Positions 20,948 through 32,771 of a DNA stretch of 64,000 nucleotides are shown here, piece by piece. Source of the stretch: Pardosa pseudoannulata (taxonomy: Eukaryota; Arthropoda; Arachnida; Araneae; Lycosidae); assembly GCA_032207245.1 (NCBI GenBank), contig CM063505.1, positions 176,666,827 to 176,730,826 on the forward strand. Direction: 5' to 3'. Within the stretch, counting starts at the first letter, position 1. Each line of letters opens with the position of its first letter. Position numbers and translations under genes: made by a program. The notes beneath the pieces are model-generated. The model did not search any database, was not told the origin of the DNA, and saw only the letters and a list, made by a program, of their open reading frames with translations.

Positions 20948-22959
20948 ATATATACACATATTTGATATTTTAACGATAACTATCTCAATTAAATTGTATT
21001 CTAAAATAAACTTCTGGCAATTCTATCCCTAAAATATTAAAACTTTTTGTAAAATTTCTTTGTTTATACTTTAACTGTGATGATGGAGACTTTGCAAATA
21101 CCAAAATTAATTCCTGCTTTGTTCAACAATTCTTATAATACTCCTTTCTACAACAGTTTTTCTTCTAATGCATAATCATGTGATTAATATTATCACTCTC
21201 GTTGGTTGACTCACTTGGTTGCCCCCACACCACTACATAACAATATGTACAGCATTTTGGAGACAGAGTGCCAAAGAGAAGTAGACTCAATAAACTGTAT
21301 ATTTTTAATTTCAAATCTTGATGTTTCCTTTCTAAACCCATGCAGCACGGTATCAAGCATGGAAACCATTTTTCATTCGTGGTTGGTCTCAAATACCTAT
21401 CCCATATATACATATATATATACACATAACAAATGAGGAATGTTATCTCAACTCTTGGTTTTCTGTACTAGAATTCTATTTTATATTTGAAGATATTTGG
21501 TCTTGCAACATTGATTTTTCTATAATATATACATATTTTCTATAATATTATATATAATTAGATACCTATACTCTTTATTATATAATTTTTAATACTGAAG
21601 AGAATCGTGAAATATTAAAATAAAATTTATTTACAGTATAAGGGATTTTATAGAATTTATTAGTATAATTTAAATTATAATTACAATATCTTTAAGGTTG
21701 TTCAAAGAGAATTTCAACCCACAGTTCATATAAAAAAGTAAAATGATTTTCAACTAGCATTGTGTGTATTTTAAAAACTTATTTATTCTTGTGGTAATTA
21801 AACATGTACAATGTTTAAAAACAAAAAAAAGGGCTTTACAGTTACTGACACTTAGGAGCACAGAAAGAAATTTTTCATGAAGAGGTGGAGTACCCAACTT
21901 TAACCTGTATTCCAAAATTAATACAGTAACACATGTGTAATATATGTATGCAGCAAGCTTTATGGGGGAGATACAACCCTCATATCCCCCCTTTGATTAT
22001 GCTCCTGTAGATACTTTAAAACTGGATCTATAAATTTAATTGAGTTTAATATTCAATGTAATTTAAATATTAAAACTACATATATATAGTTTTAATATTT
22101 AATTTGTACACACACACATATATATATACATGCATGCATACAGGATATATAAAATTGTTCTTTACAGTATTTAAGAGCTTGGATACAATTTTCAGTCTAG
22201 ACAACTGATTTCTTAATTCTTTTACTTAAAAGGTTTTTATGATTACTTGATGTTTTACTTAATAATATTCAACAAAAAGATGGAAAATGCTGGGCTTTTT
22301 TATTTCTTATTTAGTTATAAATGAAAATTTGTGAAGACAATTATTATATCACAAAAAAAAAAAAACCAATAGACAAGATGGTTATTAATATAGATTCAAG
22401 ATGAATTTCAGTTCATTGAAACCTGTAACACTTAAATACAATGCAATATAGATAACAATATATCGTTAGAACTAATATACAGAATTACATATTTGATATG
22501 TAAATGAAATATCTAATTCTGAATATACACTTTGTAAATTTAAGGTTTAAAAAAATAAAATGTATATGGTATATGGTTGTGGGTACGTATAATTAACACA
22601 TCCTTCAATGCATAAAATCAAATTAAATGACATATTTTAATAAAAAGTTAATATGGACTAAAGGTATGAAAGATATATTTTATTTTATTAATGGTAATAA
22701 ACTATGTATATTTCAATAATATTTATTTGGAACATGAATATGTTTTATATTTGTAGACATTTCATCAACACTTACTGTCAAAATACTTTTGAAAAATTCT
22801 CTTTCACCTTACATTTTTCCTTACAGTAAATTTCAGTTGGGAAATAAAATAAGACGATGAAAATATAAATATTCTTTTATATATTACAAAATATACACAA
22901 CAGATGACTTCAGTCATACAAAATAAATAAATGAATGAACAAATTGTATATTTAAAAAC
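20948..22959. other. Downstream flank of the TBP-like gene
   Basis: The right part may include the 3' UTR of the TBP-like gene; the poly(A) site cannot be fixed from sequence. A perfect 15-bp inverted repeat lies at 22063-22077 and 22088-22102. No other gene seen. Confidence 0.5.
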
Positions 22960-25900
22960 TTATTGCTTTCTAAAACCCTTTAATATAGGGTATATATTTT
23001 CAAAAGCTTCTTTTAAATCATTTCTGCTTTTACCACCTTAAAGAGAAAATGAAAAGTTTTGTTAATAATATTTTTGTCTCATATACAAAAATCACTCATA
23101 TAAAGGTTAAATTACACCTATTACAAAATTACATTACAATCTTTGCTCATCATTTGAGTTATAAATAAAACATAATTGTACTTAAATGATACTGAACAAT
23201 AATTTGTTTAAAGTAAAGCATGGCTGAAACACAGAACCTGGCTGAAGCAAAAACTATACCATACAAAAATGAGTTTCCAGCCAGCTTGATATTCCAATTA
23301 AAAAAATTGAAGGATAAAAGATAAGCTGATCTTAATTCATAAGCTAAACTTGAACAAAATGACACATTTTGTTTGTTATAGGCTCATTTGAAAGCCTGTA
23401 GAATGAACACATTTTTGATTGACAATAGATAGAAAGGGTTTTGGTGAAATCTCTAATTAAATACATTTATGATATTTCAGAATTTTTTAGCTTCCAAACT
23501 TGTAGTTCACCTTCAAATCCAGATAATCAATTGTGAAACCTTATATTTTTGTGCTCTCTCCAAATATGTGCTTAATTTAGCATCAGTTGTTTTAATTTCG
23601 CAAAAAATGAATTTGATCAACAAGATCTGTCCTATTTTCCTTCTTTCGACAAAACTTAAGTGTTTAGAATTTAATACAGGGTTATAAAGGTATTTTATGC
23701 TCTAAATGTGATTTTCTTTCATTTTGCACATTATGCAAGACTCACATTGAATATGTATGTAAGTATATACATACACACATGAGTGTATACTAATAATTAT
23801 GATTGAACACTACATAACTTCCTTGTATGCATATTATATAACTTGTTTTTTAAATTTTTGTATCATGTGTCATCAGCATAATCATTAGTGCATTCTCTTC
23901 AAAATTCAAAGTGGGTTTCACAGAGTTGCTACACAAATTTTAAAAATATGTATGTCCCCTGAGATTACATGAAACACATAATCACACACTAAAAATTTTA
24001 AGTTTTTAAATTCATAAACACTAAATATTATAAACAGTAATTAATTACACTTTTAATACAGTCTGTATCGGTTATATGGTCAACTCAGCAGTCCAGAAAA
24101 ATCAGACCGTATATGCGGAACAATACAACCCTATTGAATTTTGGCAGGATTATATTCACCTAATAAACAAATAATTATACTTTTAAGAACATTTTAAAAA
24201 TTAATTCAATAAGTAAAAACTACATTAAAAATTTGCAATATTTGTTTGGGTGGAAAGTTATTAGCTTAACAAAAAATCAAAGTACAGCACACGTACATAC
24301 GTACATTCATGTTCAATGTATTTAAAAATAATCAGGTATATAAATTTGCCTACTTTTGTTGGTTGTTAATACAACTTTTTCTAATTCCCTAAAAGCTTTT
24401 AAATGCTCATCTGCTGCTTCAGAATTAGTAAAATAACATCTGAGGTCAGAGAGATATAACTGCAACCAATAAACAGACAGATGTCCACTTGTTATCAGGG
24501 AGGACTAGAACTGAGAGAGGTGCAAAACTCCGACAATGAGTCTACACAAGCAAGAAAGGGGGAAAGGGAGGAAAACAAAGGCTTGAATTCAGGTCCTCTC
24601 CAATTTCGCACTGACTTCTTTAAAAAAAAAAATTAAAAAAAAAAAAAAAAAAAAATTATTGAAAACATGAAACTGACCCTATAAATGGTAACAAGAAAAA
24701 GAAAATGACTGTATAAGTGATGTGCTTTAAAACATGTTCCCTATTAAGTTAGACGAGACTTTAGAAAAGTGACCATATAAGCGGATGACCATGTAACCGG
24801 TACTGACTGTATAAGTTAATATTTGTTTTATGTATTTCAACCTGTCAAAAAAAAATGTAAAGAAAAGATGAATAAAGCATATTGTTCAGGAATAGCATGA
24901 TTTTCAACTAAAAATTTTATAGTAAAATTAATATATATTAATGACATCTTCATATTTATTACAGCAAGCACACTTTACAATATGCATTCTTAAATTTAAT
25001 TACTAAATTCTGTAAATTAAATTTGATAGAATGTTTTCTCTCATAATATGTCTCACATTTGTTTGCAATGTAACAAAAATCCAGTCAAATATATTTTCTT
25101 CAAATTGTAATATGCACCAGATTAGGTCAAATCATTTTAGCATTTTGTAATATAAAGATTTGTTAATTTCTGAATTATAATCATTTCCATCTCCATAATC
25201 TTCAAGCAACAAGAATTGAAATTACCAGCACCACTGATCAACAACCTAGGAAAAGCAATATTCTAATTCAAGGACACTGGCACACAGAATAGCTGTACTG
25301 AGAATGAATGGGAAATATTAAAAGTTTCTCTAAAGGGTAATGGAAAGGATAAAAACTGCACTTCCTGGTTGAAATACAAAGAATGGCAAACATGTTAATG
25401 CCCTCAAAAAGTTCACTAAACAAATTGCCAAAATAATGGTTCATTAAATAGATTTAATAGTATTAAAAACAAAGTCTCAATGTTTATTTTAAGTATTTGC
25501 TAAACAAATTTTTTTTTATTATGGAACAGAGAAACAAAAATAAAAACATTACCTGTTAATACAATCTTTCCAGATACAAAGATAAGCAAAACTAGCCTTG
25601 GTTTTACCATCCTATAAATAAGACCAGGAAATAATTCAGGTTCATAGCTAGGGGGAAAAACATTAAGTACCTATTAGTAATATTCCAACTACAATAAGTA
25701 GTCGAGAGTTCATTTGCTCTCTAATTGATATCTTAAAAGTAAATTAAACCATTTTCAATTAATACTTGATGAAATTCACACGGACATTTAAAAACTATGT
25801 ATAGCTATTAAGATTTACAAAATGCTACAAATAATATTTGATATAAAATAAGAAAAATGATAAAAAAAAACAAATGATTTTAAAGGATCAAATAAATTTA

Positions 25901-27437
25901 TAACAAATCAACAGTGCTAGTTAGATTTTTTTTATTCAGTGGCATTATAAAAATTAATATTACATATGAAGGATACTAACATAATACTAATGCTAAAATA
26001 TTACAAGTAAGTCTTAAGTATTTGAATATTCTCACATTTCCTTATCTTAACTAGTTACTCAAGAGTAAGAATAAAAATTATTTTAATTGGTTTTAAAGTT
26101 TAGAAGTCTTACCTGCAAAACTGAAGATGAATAGAATATAACCTTTCAATTTGAATGGGAAATTTAACATCACAACTGGCAACCATATTTTGAATTTTGA
26201 AATCAATAAATCTCACCTAATATATTAAACAAAAATTAGCAAAATAAAGGAAATTTCATAAGATAAATTTCATAGAATTCAAAAGATCAGCAATATCTAT
26301 ATTCAAATACACACAAACAAATGAAATAAAACTAAATTTTATAGTTTGCTACTATGTATGAATCTGTGTTGCTAAAGCAAAGTATTTTTTTATGGAAAGT
26401 GTAGTATGAAAACCAAGCAGTAAAATCTATCAAGCTTTGAACAAAATTACTTTGATTCATGCGTGAATGTGGTTCTAACAGTGAGATAAATTACAGAAAA
26501 ACTGAAATGGTCTCAAATGCAGTGTCTGAGAGGTTGCTATTTTGGCTTGACAATATTATAGGTGATAAACTGCCAACTTAGGTAACCTATCTCTGATATT
26601 CGTTTTAGAGGATTAAATAAATATACCATATCAGAGTAGACCAATAAATACATTATGAAGGATACAAATGTAATTTCCCATTGCTGTGGATTACAAAATA
26701 TTTTGTTGTAACGTGTGTGTTGAAGTATACTTGGGAGAAAATGGCATGATTAGAAGAAAACATGGGATTGTAAGAGTAAATTTGCAAAAAGAAAATTTAA
26801 TAGAGGAAGAAGGATATCCTAAGAGTGGGTAGGAAGTAAGTACTGGTCTGGAAAGGGTATCAATTTTTTAATTTTCTTTTACTGATGTTGTAAATGAAGA
26901 TTGAAGGACAACTATGTTGTTAAATGTCACTAGAAATCCAATTTGCCAGAAACTTGAATAATATGGATATCTTTACAAATTTAGTTGAAAGCATGAGGAA
27001 TGCTACAAAACACAGATTGAACAGGTCTAGGATAAATTTCATTATTATTTGACTAAGTACATCTAGTGTACAGGGTTCCCGCTCTTTTTCCAGAACAAAA
27101 ATTAAGGACTTTTTAAGGACCAAAGCAACTTTTTATAAGGACTTACTTGAAATACATTATATAACGGCATAAACCCTATTTTCTGAGAATTTTAATGATT
27201 ATGAACTAGACAAGGCATGTTCAATAAATGCCCTACAATATTTCAGAATTAAGTTTTTAAAAATGCTTAAAAACTGATATAAGATAAATTGATTTGATGA
27301 AAGCTAATTTTGAAAAATGTACATTTAAAGTTTTTTGAGTGATCAAACTAAAAATAAAATGTGAATAAAAACATTATAAACAGTACTTTCTGAGGGTTTA
27401 AAAATGACTTTATACACACACACACATATATTATATT

Positions 27438-27523
<86 letters not shown>

Positions 27524-27565
27524 TATACATATATATATATATATACATACATATATATATATACA

Positions 27566-27597
<32 letters not shown>

Positions 27598-27648
27598 CAT
27601 ATATATATATACATATATATACATATATACATACATATATATATATAC

Positions 27649-27711
<63 letters not shown>

Positions 27712-27830
27712 CATACATATATATACATATATATACATACACATATATATATATACATATATATACATACATATATATATACATATACATATATATATAT
27801 ACATACATATATATACATATATATTTATAC

Positions 27831-27869
<39 letters not shown>

Positions 27870-27890
27870 CATACATATATATATACATAC

Positions 27891-27941
<51 letters not shown>

Positions 27942-30900
27942 CATATACAAATAAATATATATATATATATATATATATATTGTATGTATATACTAGCTGA
28001 TTATGCCCGACGTTGCCTGGGAAAGAAGAAAGTTTTAGAGTTTTCTATTACATTTAATGCAAGGAAAAATGAACTTCCATATGTAACCGAAATATCTACA
28101 ACCCCCCCCCCCATCCTCCATGCTTCATTTATTTAAATTCTGCATGACTGTTAGCTATTAGGAAAGGGCAGCTGACTTTATACTTTAAACCTTTTAAGTA
28201 TACGAAAGATTATTTATTTGTCAAATAAGTAACTAAGAAAAAACTGTCATATAAGAAAATTCATAGGAAATCAGATGACGATGGCAGGACCTTTGTCAAA
28301 AATTAAGTAGTTTTAAGGGCTCTTAAAAATAAAAGCTGAAATTAAGGAGTTCTTAAGGAATTTTAAGGACCATGGGAACCCTGGTGTAGGAATAACAAAA
28401 ACAATCCTGATATTTTCTAAATTTTTTACATGTAATTAAATTAATTTACACATTTAAAAATTAATATTATAGGTCAATGTTGTTTTAAACCTGTTCATCT
28501 GCCCCCCCCCCCTGCTAAATACATTTATTGTATTATTAGAGCTAAAATAAATTTACTTATACTAGTTATAACTGAAAAGTTTTATAGGTACTGAAGACTT
28601 CTAAATTTTTTTGTTGCTTTTAGCCTTATTTCTACTTGCAGTTTTTTCCTATTACTTTTTAATAATTGTAGTTGTGACTCACATTTTCAGCATTTATTTG
28701 TTGAATTAACTACTATTTAATTATATCTATTTCCTAAGTATAGTTTTTTTTATAGATTGTTCATATGGCTAAAATTTTTAATGCTTTTTTTTAGTTAATG
28801 TTGCCTTTATTTCACTATTTACATACTTGCTACTACATTTTTCAATTATAACACTGTTATAATTACATTTGAAAATTATAACATTCTTTCAATTTTCTTA
28901 TTAAATTAAATGATTTTATAAATTAAATAACAACCATTTAATAAAATGTAAAACTACTATGCATATGAAATTTTAATCCTCATGTGGTGATTAAAAAATA
29001 CTTGTCCCAAAATTTGGGAAATTTCAGAAAATTTCCTGAATTTTGCAGAATTTTAAAAAGTACCCTGGCAATTCTTTAATGTGTAGCCACCCTGAAAAAA
29101 TATAAAGATGTTATGATACTCACATCAAAACCCAGCTTTTGTATTAATCTAGCATACTTCCTAGAAGCTAAATGAGCTGCAGCTTCACTACAGAGAAGAA
29201 AAATGTAAAATAACTAATAAATATAAGATAAGTTTTAATGGTATATATAAATACTGTGGTGATTTACAAATAATATCAACTCAGTTGAGGTATGTATAAA
29301 TTTTTAAAAGACAGAACTTACACTTTTAGTAGCAGTATAAAAATAAAGAAAAAGTGTGCTTTCACAGCATTAAAAAAGCTAAAGTTTTGAGATGTTGAGG
29401 AAACATTGGTTTATAAAATATATTTCTTTTAGCTTATAAAAAGAAGATAATGATCACTTTATTGTATAATCACAAGTAATTATTTTTGGATTATAATTCA
29501 AAAATAAAAACACATGCATATATTAAAAAGTTGAATTTAGTCATCAGTTAAACAAGTGCTACTCATTAAGTAGATAGGTCTACAGTAAACTAGAATTAAA
29601 ATATTACAGATTCACAATTTTTTTTTCTCATTACAAAACTAAAACTAAGATTGCCATACAAAGTGCTGATTTTAATATACATAAATGCTAAACAAAGAAT
29701 AATTGTAACTGTATTGAAAATCAAATTCTGTAAATAAATTGATAACTTATTTTCATTTTAAATTTATAGACATGGAGAATTAATCCAATCATTTTAATAT
29801 AAATTATATGTGTACATGAGGGTGAACAATTAATACATTGTTCAAAAGAAAACAAATATATTAGATAAAAATAATCTACAAACTACTAAATATCATATAT
29901 AAACAATACCTGCGTGCTCCTGTAACAACTATTTTTCCACTTCGAAATATAAGTGCCGCTGTTCGAGGTTCTAATATTCTCATGACTACTGCATGAAAGC
30001 GTTTTGGATTATATTCAGCATTTCTCAAACGAAGAGCTATTTGAAGTAAATCTAAGTTACATCCTAGATCTACTGTGCTGACCACATTACTGAAAAAGAA
30101 ATACAAAAAATGAAGCTTTTTTTAACTGTGATACACTTTCCACATCTCAATTTTCCTACTAAGAAAATTTATAATTTGTAATTAACAAGATTAAATTTAT
30201 AATTAACAAGTTAAAAATGAATTATGTAATTAAAAAGTTTTCAAATAAGAGTACAATTTCAAATAAGATACAAGTAATATCTTCATAATTTTTTTAGGCA
30301 ATGGCAGTCATTATCCTGCACTTGGTTAGTGTCACACAACATACATTTGGTATATTCATGCCCATATGGCCAACATTGTAAGATATGTGACGAAGAGAAA
30401 AATTATATCGTTCAAAATGGCTCTGTCACTACTGACACATTTCCTTATATTTTGCTACTGTTTCTTATATTCAAAAAGATAAAGAGTATTTAGAAGGTAC
30501 TTGTATAAAGAATATGATGTGAAGCTTAGCACTGAGCTTTGTTTATGGATTTTTTACATACAGGGTGATATGAGGTAGAAGTTATATTATTCAACTTTTT
30601 TCCAATTTTCATAACTAAGACTTTTTTCTTGATTAAGACAGAAAGTAAATAAGCATTAAATTATTTCAAAGTAGCTTTTACATTTCTGTGTTAGGAAACA
30701 ATGTAAAACTGTTTTCATGGTAATGATATAGAATCCCTTTCCCAAATATTTTTATGTATTTTTAATAAACCTTTTCATACAGATATTTATCTTACCTCAA
30801 AGAAATATATTTGATAAATATATTTCTTTGAGGTGTTACAAAATATTTTTTTAATTTTAAACTTGGATTCATTATAAGGAAACCTGAATATCAACAAATA

Positions 30901-31597
30901 AGATATCACATACAGAAACTCCAATACATAAAGGGAAAAACCTGCTTACTGGCAAAAATATTTTACCTTTATCAATTTAGGATAAAGCATATATTATCTT
31001 CATTTTAAAAAAAAATGCTCTTTTTGGATCAGGAACTTTAAAAAAAAAATCTGATGTAGGAGTTAAAACAACAAATAATACTTCCTAAATTTTTTTTTTT
31101 TATCTCTCTCACAGTTTTTTTTTTTTTTTTTTTTTTAACAAGTAAACTGTGCTCTGAACTTGATCTCTAACATCAAATGATAACAATATTAATAATAATA
31201 AATAAATAAAGCTAAGCAAAGATACTTCAGATGATTACTCACTGGACTTTCGGTATGATACCAGATTCAGTAACAGGAGTAACAGGTAACACAGGTTGAG
31301 GGGAAATAACAGGTATGGTTTCAGCTTGTATAACCGAAGAAGTTGTACCCTGGATAAATTTCAATTAATAAATAATTCAAAATAATTCATTAATAAATTA
31401 AAACAAATACGTTAAAAGATTTTATAGATAATATATAAAAATATATAAATGACAGATATTTAATATAATTTAACAATTAAATCTTAAAATTGCTGAAATA
31501 ACAGCTTCCACTTTATTATAAAACATTTCAGGATAAACATGGACAAATAGGGACAAACATGGATTCAAGACTTTAGGGATAAACATGAGACTGATAT

Positions 31598-31666
<69 letters not shown>

Positions 31667-32348
31667 TACAGTTGCATATTAAATTTCAATCTTTATTACT
31701 TAAACACATATCTTAACATTTATTAAAATGATATGAACATAATAAAAAACGTTTGAAAATATATAATAATTATAGTTATAAACAAAAAAAAGACACAAAA
31801 TAGAGGCTAATAATTGATAAACATTTAATAACCCTTAATTAAAACATTTAATAAATTAAAAATAGCATTTATTGCATTAGTATTATCAATACGTTTAAAT
31901 TTATTAATTTTAAGATTACATGCCTTTAATCTTAATTCCTTAACTGGAGTAGCTATTATTCAGAATGCATGAAGTTACCAAATAAAATAACAAACACTTC
32001 TTTGAATTTGAATTTTTGATTTCCTTATTGGCTTAACATTTCTATGATTTACACTCATTAAACATCTGATAAACATATAACTCCCATAATATTTCTTTTG
32101 TTGCTCTAAATTTATAAGTCAACATCTTGTTTATGAAATATACTAAATGGGGAGCAGGAAGTTATAAAATCTTACATAAGCAAGTGAATGATGAAACTTA
32201 TACTTATAAAAAAAAATATTTTAAATAAATATGAATGATGCTGATACACTTAAACTTAATTTCACGTTTAGCCTACTTTTACTCGTCTTGATAAAATTGA
32301 AATGCTTACCTGTCCATTATATCGCGGATCATCAACATCTAACTCCAT
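22960..32348 (-). CDS. TATA-binding-protein family factor (TBP paralog), seven coding exons
   Basis: The product (221 aa) should bind the minor groove of core promoters and nucleate transcription initiation. Coding exons on the minus strand are 32310-32348, 31243-31349, 29910-30089, 29124-29187, 26113-26216, 25553-25647 and 22960-23036; all junctions are GT-AG and the phases join without a break (666 nt). The N-terminus is only about 48 residues and has no Gln-rich tract. Two TBP direct repeats follow. Phenylalanines that intercalate DNA are kept: F80, F97, F171 and F188, spaced as in yeast F99, F116, F190 and F207. N50, N140, T105 and T196 on the DNA face are kept, as are the TFIIB-contact residues E167, E169 and L170. 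Changes from the near-constant TBP core include H81 after the first Phe, R98, Q152-I-E-R155 and GKSRND at 198-203. These changes and the short length (like insect TRF1) suggest a TBP paralog rather than the main TBP. A pyrimidine-rich tract ending in CAG two bases before the ATG looks like a splice acceptor, so a 5' UTR exon probably lies upstream. Confidence 0.9.
23769..25175 (+). repeat. Unknown interspersed repeat, copy 2, split by a MITE
   Basis: Collinear with 16057-16775 on both sides of the insertion at 24059-24809. It lies in the last intron of the TBP-like gene, antisense to that gene. Confidence 0.75.
24059..24809. mobile_element. Non-autonomous Tigger/pogo-like DNA transposon
   Basis: The ends are inverted repeats of about 24 bp: CAGTCTGTATCGGTTATATG at the left, and on the other strand CAGTCAGTACCGGTTACATG at the right, with GGTCA following on both. 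TA lies on each side (24057-24058 and 24810-24811). Comparison with the paralogous uninterrupted repeat near 16405 shows that exactly one TA was duplicated. CAGT termini with CGGTTATnnGG-like sequence and a TA target fit the pogo/Tigger group. The 751-bp interior has no transposase frame. An A-rich tract lies at 24622-24655. Confidence 0.8.
27071..28383. mobile_element. hAT-like DNA transposon enclosing a (TA)n array
   Basis: Terminal inverted repeats CAGGGTTCCC (27071-27080) and GGGAACCCTG (28374-28383) are perfect over ten bases. Subterminal TTAAGGAC-type motifs repeat near both ends, a hAT habit. GTGTA directly precedes the left end and directly follows the right end; that is shorter than the 8 bp usual for hAT, so superfamily assignment is tentative. 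No transposase is present. It lies in the intron between coding exons 5 and 4 of the TBP-like gene. Confidence 0.6.
27412..27990. repeat. Imperfect (TA)n/(CATA)n array, about 580 bp
   Basis: TA dinucleotides with regular TACATA steps. The long open frames encoding Tyr/Ile/Met strings here are dinucleotide artefacts. Immediately right of it, at 27992, a fragment begins ACTAGCTGATTATGCCCGAC, like the start of the repeat at 1557. Confidence 0.97.
30794..30834. other. Perfect 18-bp inverted repeat with 5-base loop
   Basis: The arms 30794-30811 (ACCTCAAAGAAATATATT) and 30817-30834 are exactly complementary. It sits in the TBP-like gene between coding exons 3 and 2. Confidence 0.85.
31597..31665. 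repeat. (TA)n(GA)n array
   Basis: A compound microsatellite in the first coding intron of the TBP-like gene. Confidence 0.95.
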
Positions 32349-32580
32349 TGCTGATTTAAGCAAAAAACAAAAATTAAACAGTAAAAATCAAATGACAATG
32401 ATGTAACAAAGAGTAATCAAATTTATTGTCTACAAAATAGGATTCTCAATTACGGTATATACCATGCGCTACCAAACAGTTGTTTAGTGTCAAAAGTATC
32501 AAACATGAACGGAGAATGACTACTGGTGACGTTCACAGTTATAGCGAACAGTTAACTATATACACATTTCTTTTGCTCCA
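32349..32580 (-). promoter_or_regulatory. Upstream region of the TBP-like gene
   Basis: Read on the minus strand this contains a likely splice acceptor two bases before the ATG and a TATA-like GGTATATACC around 32455-32464. The true start site and any 5' UTR exon cannot be fixed. Only about 230 bp separate the ATG from the hairpin element. Confidence 0.3.
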
Positions 32581-32744
32581 GCTGCTACCATATTACAGTC
32601 GACATATGCCACTGGTGACTTTCGCGTCATAATGACGTCAGAAATCGCCAGAGTTGTGAATTTGGAATTATAAATTTCCCTCTCTGACATCATTATGACG
32701 CAGAAGTCACCAGTGACATATGTTGACTGTAATATGGTAGCAGC
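32581..32744. mobile_element. Foldback/MITE-like hairpin with 62-bp arms
   Basis: The left arm 32581-32642 and right arm 32683-32744 are inverted copies matching at 57 of 62 positions; all five differences are transitions. The loop is 40 bp. Both arms contain a GTCATAATGA core beside GACGTCA-like sequence. The long arms and absent coding capacity fit a miniature inverted-repeat element. A weaker echo of the arm (ACTGGTGACGTTC) lies outside it at 32521. No clear target duplication was found. Confidence 0.75.
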
Positions 32745-32771
32745 CTCCCTCTTCCCTCCTTCGTTGGGGAC

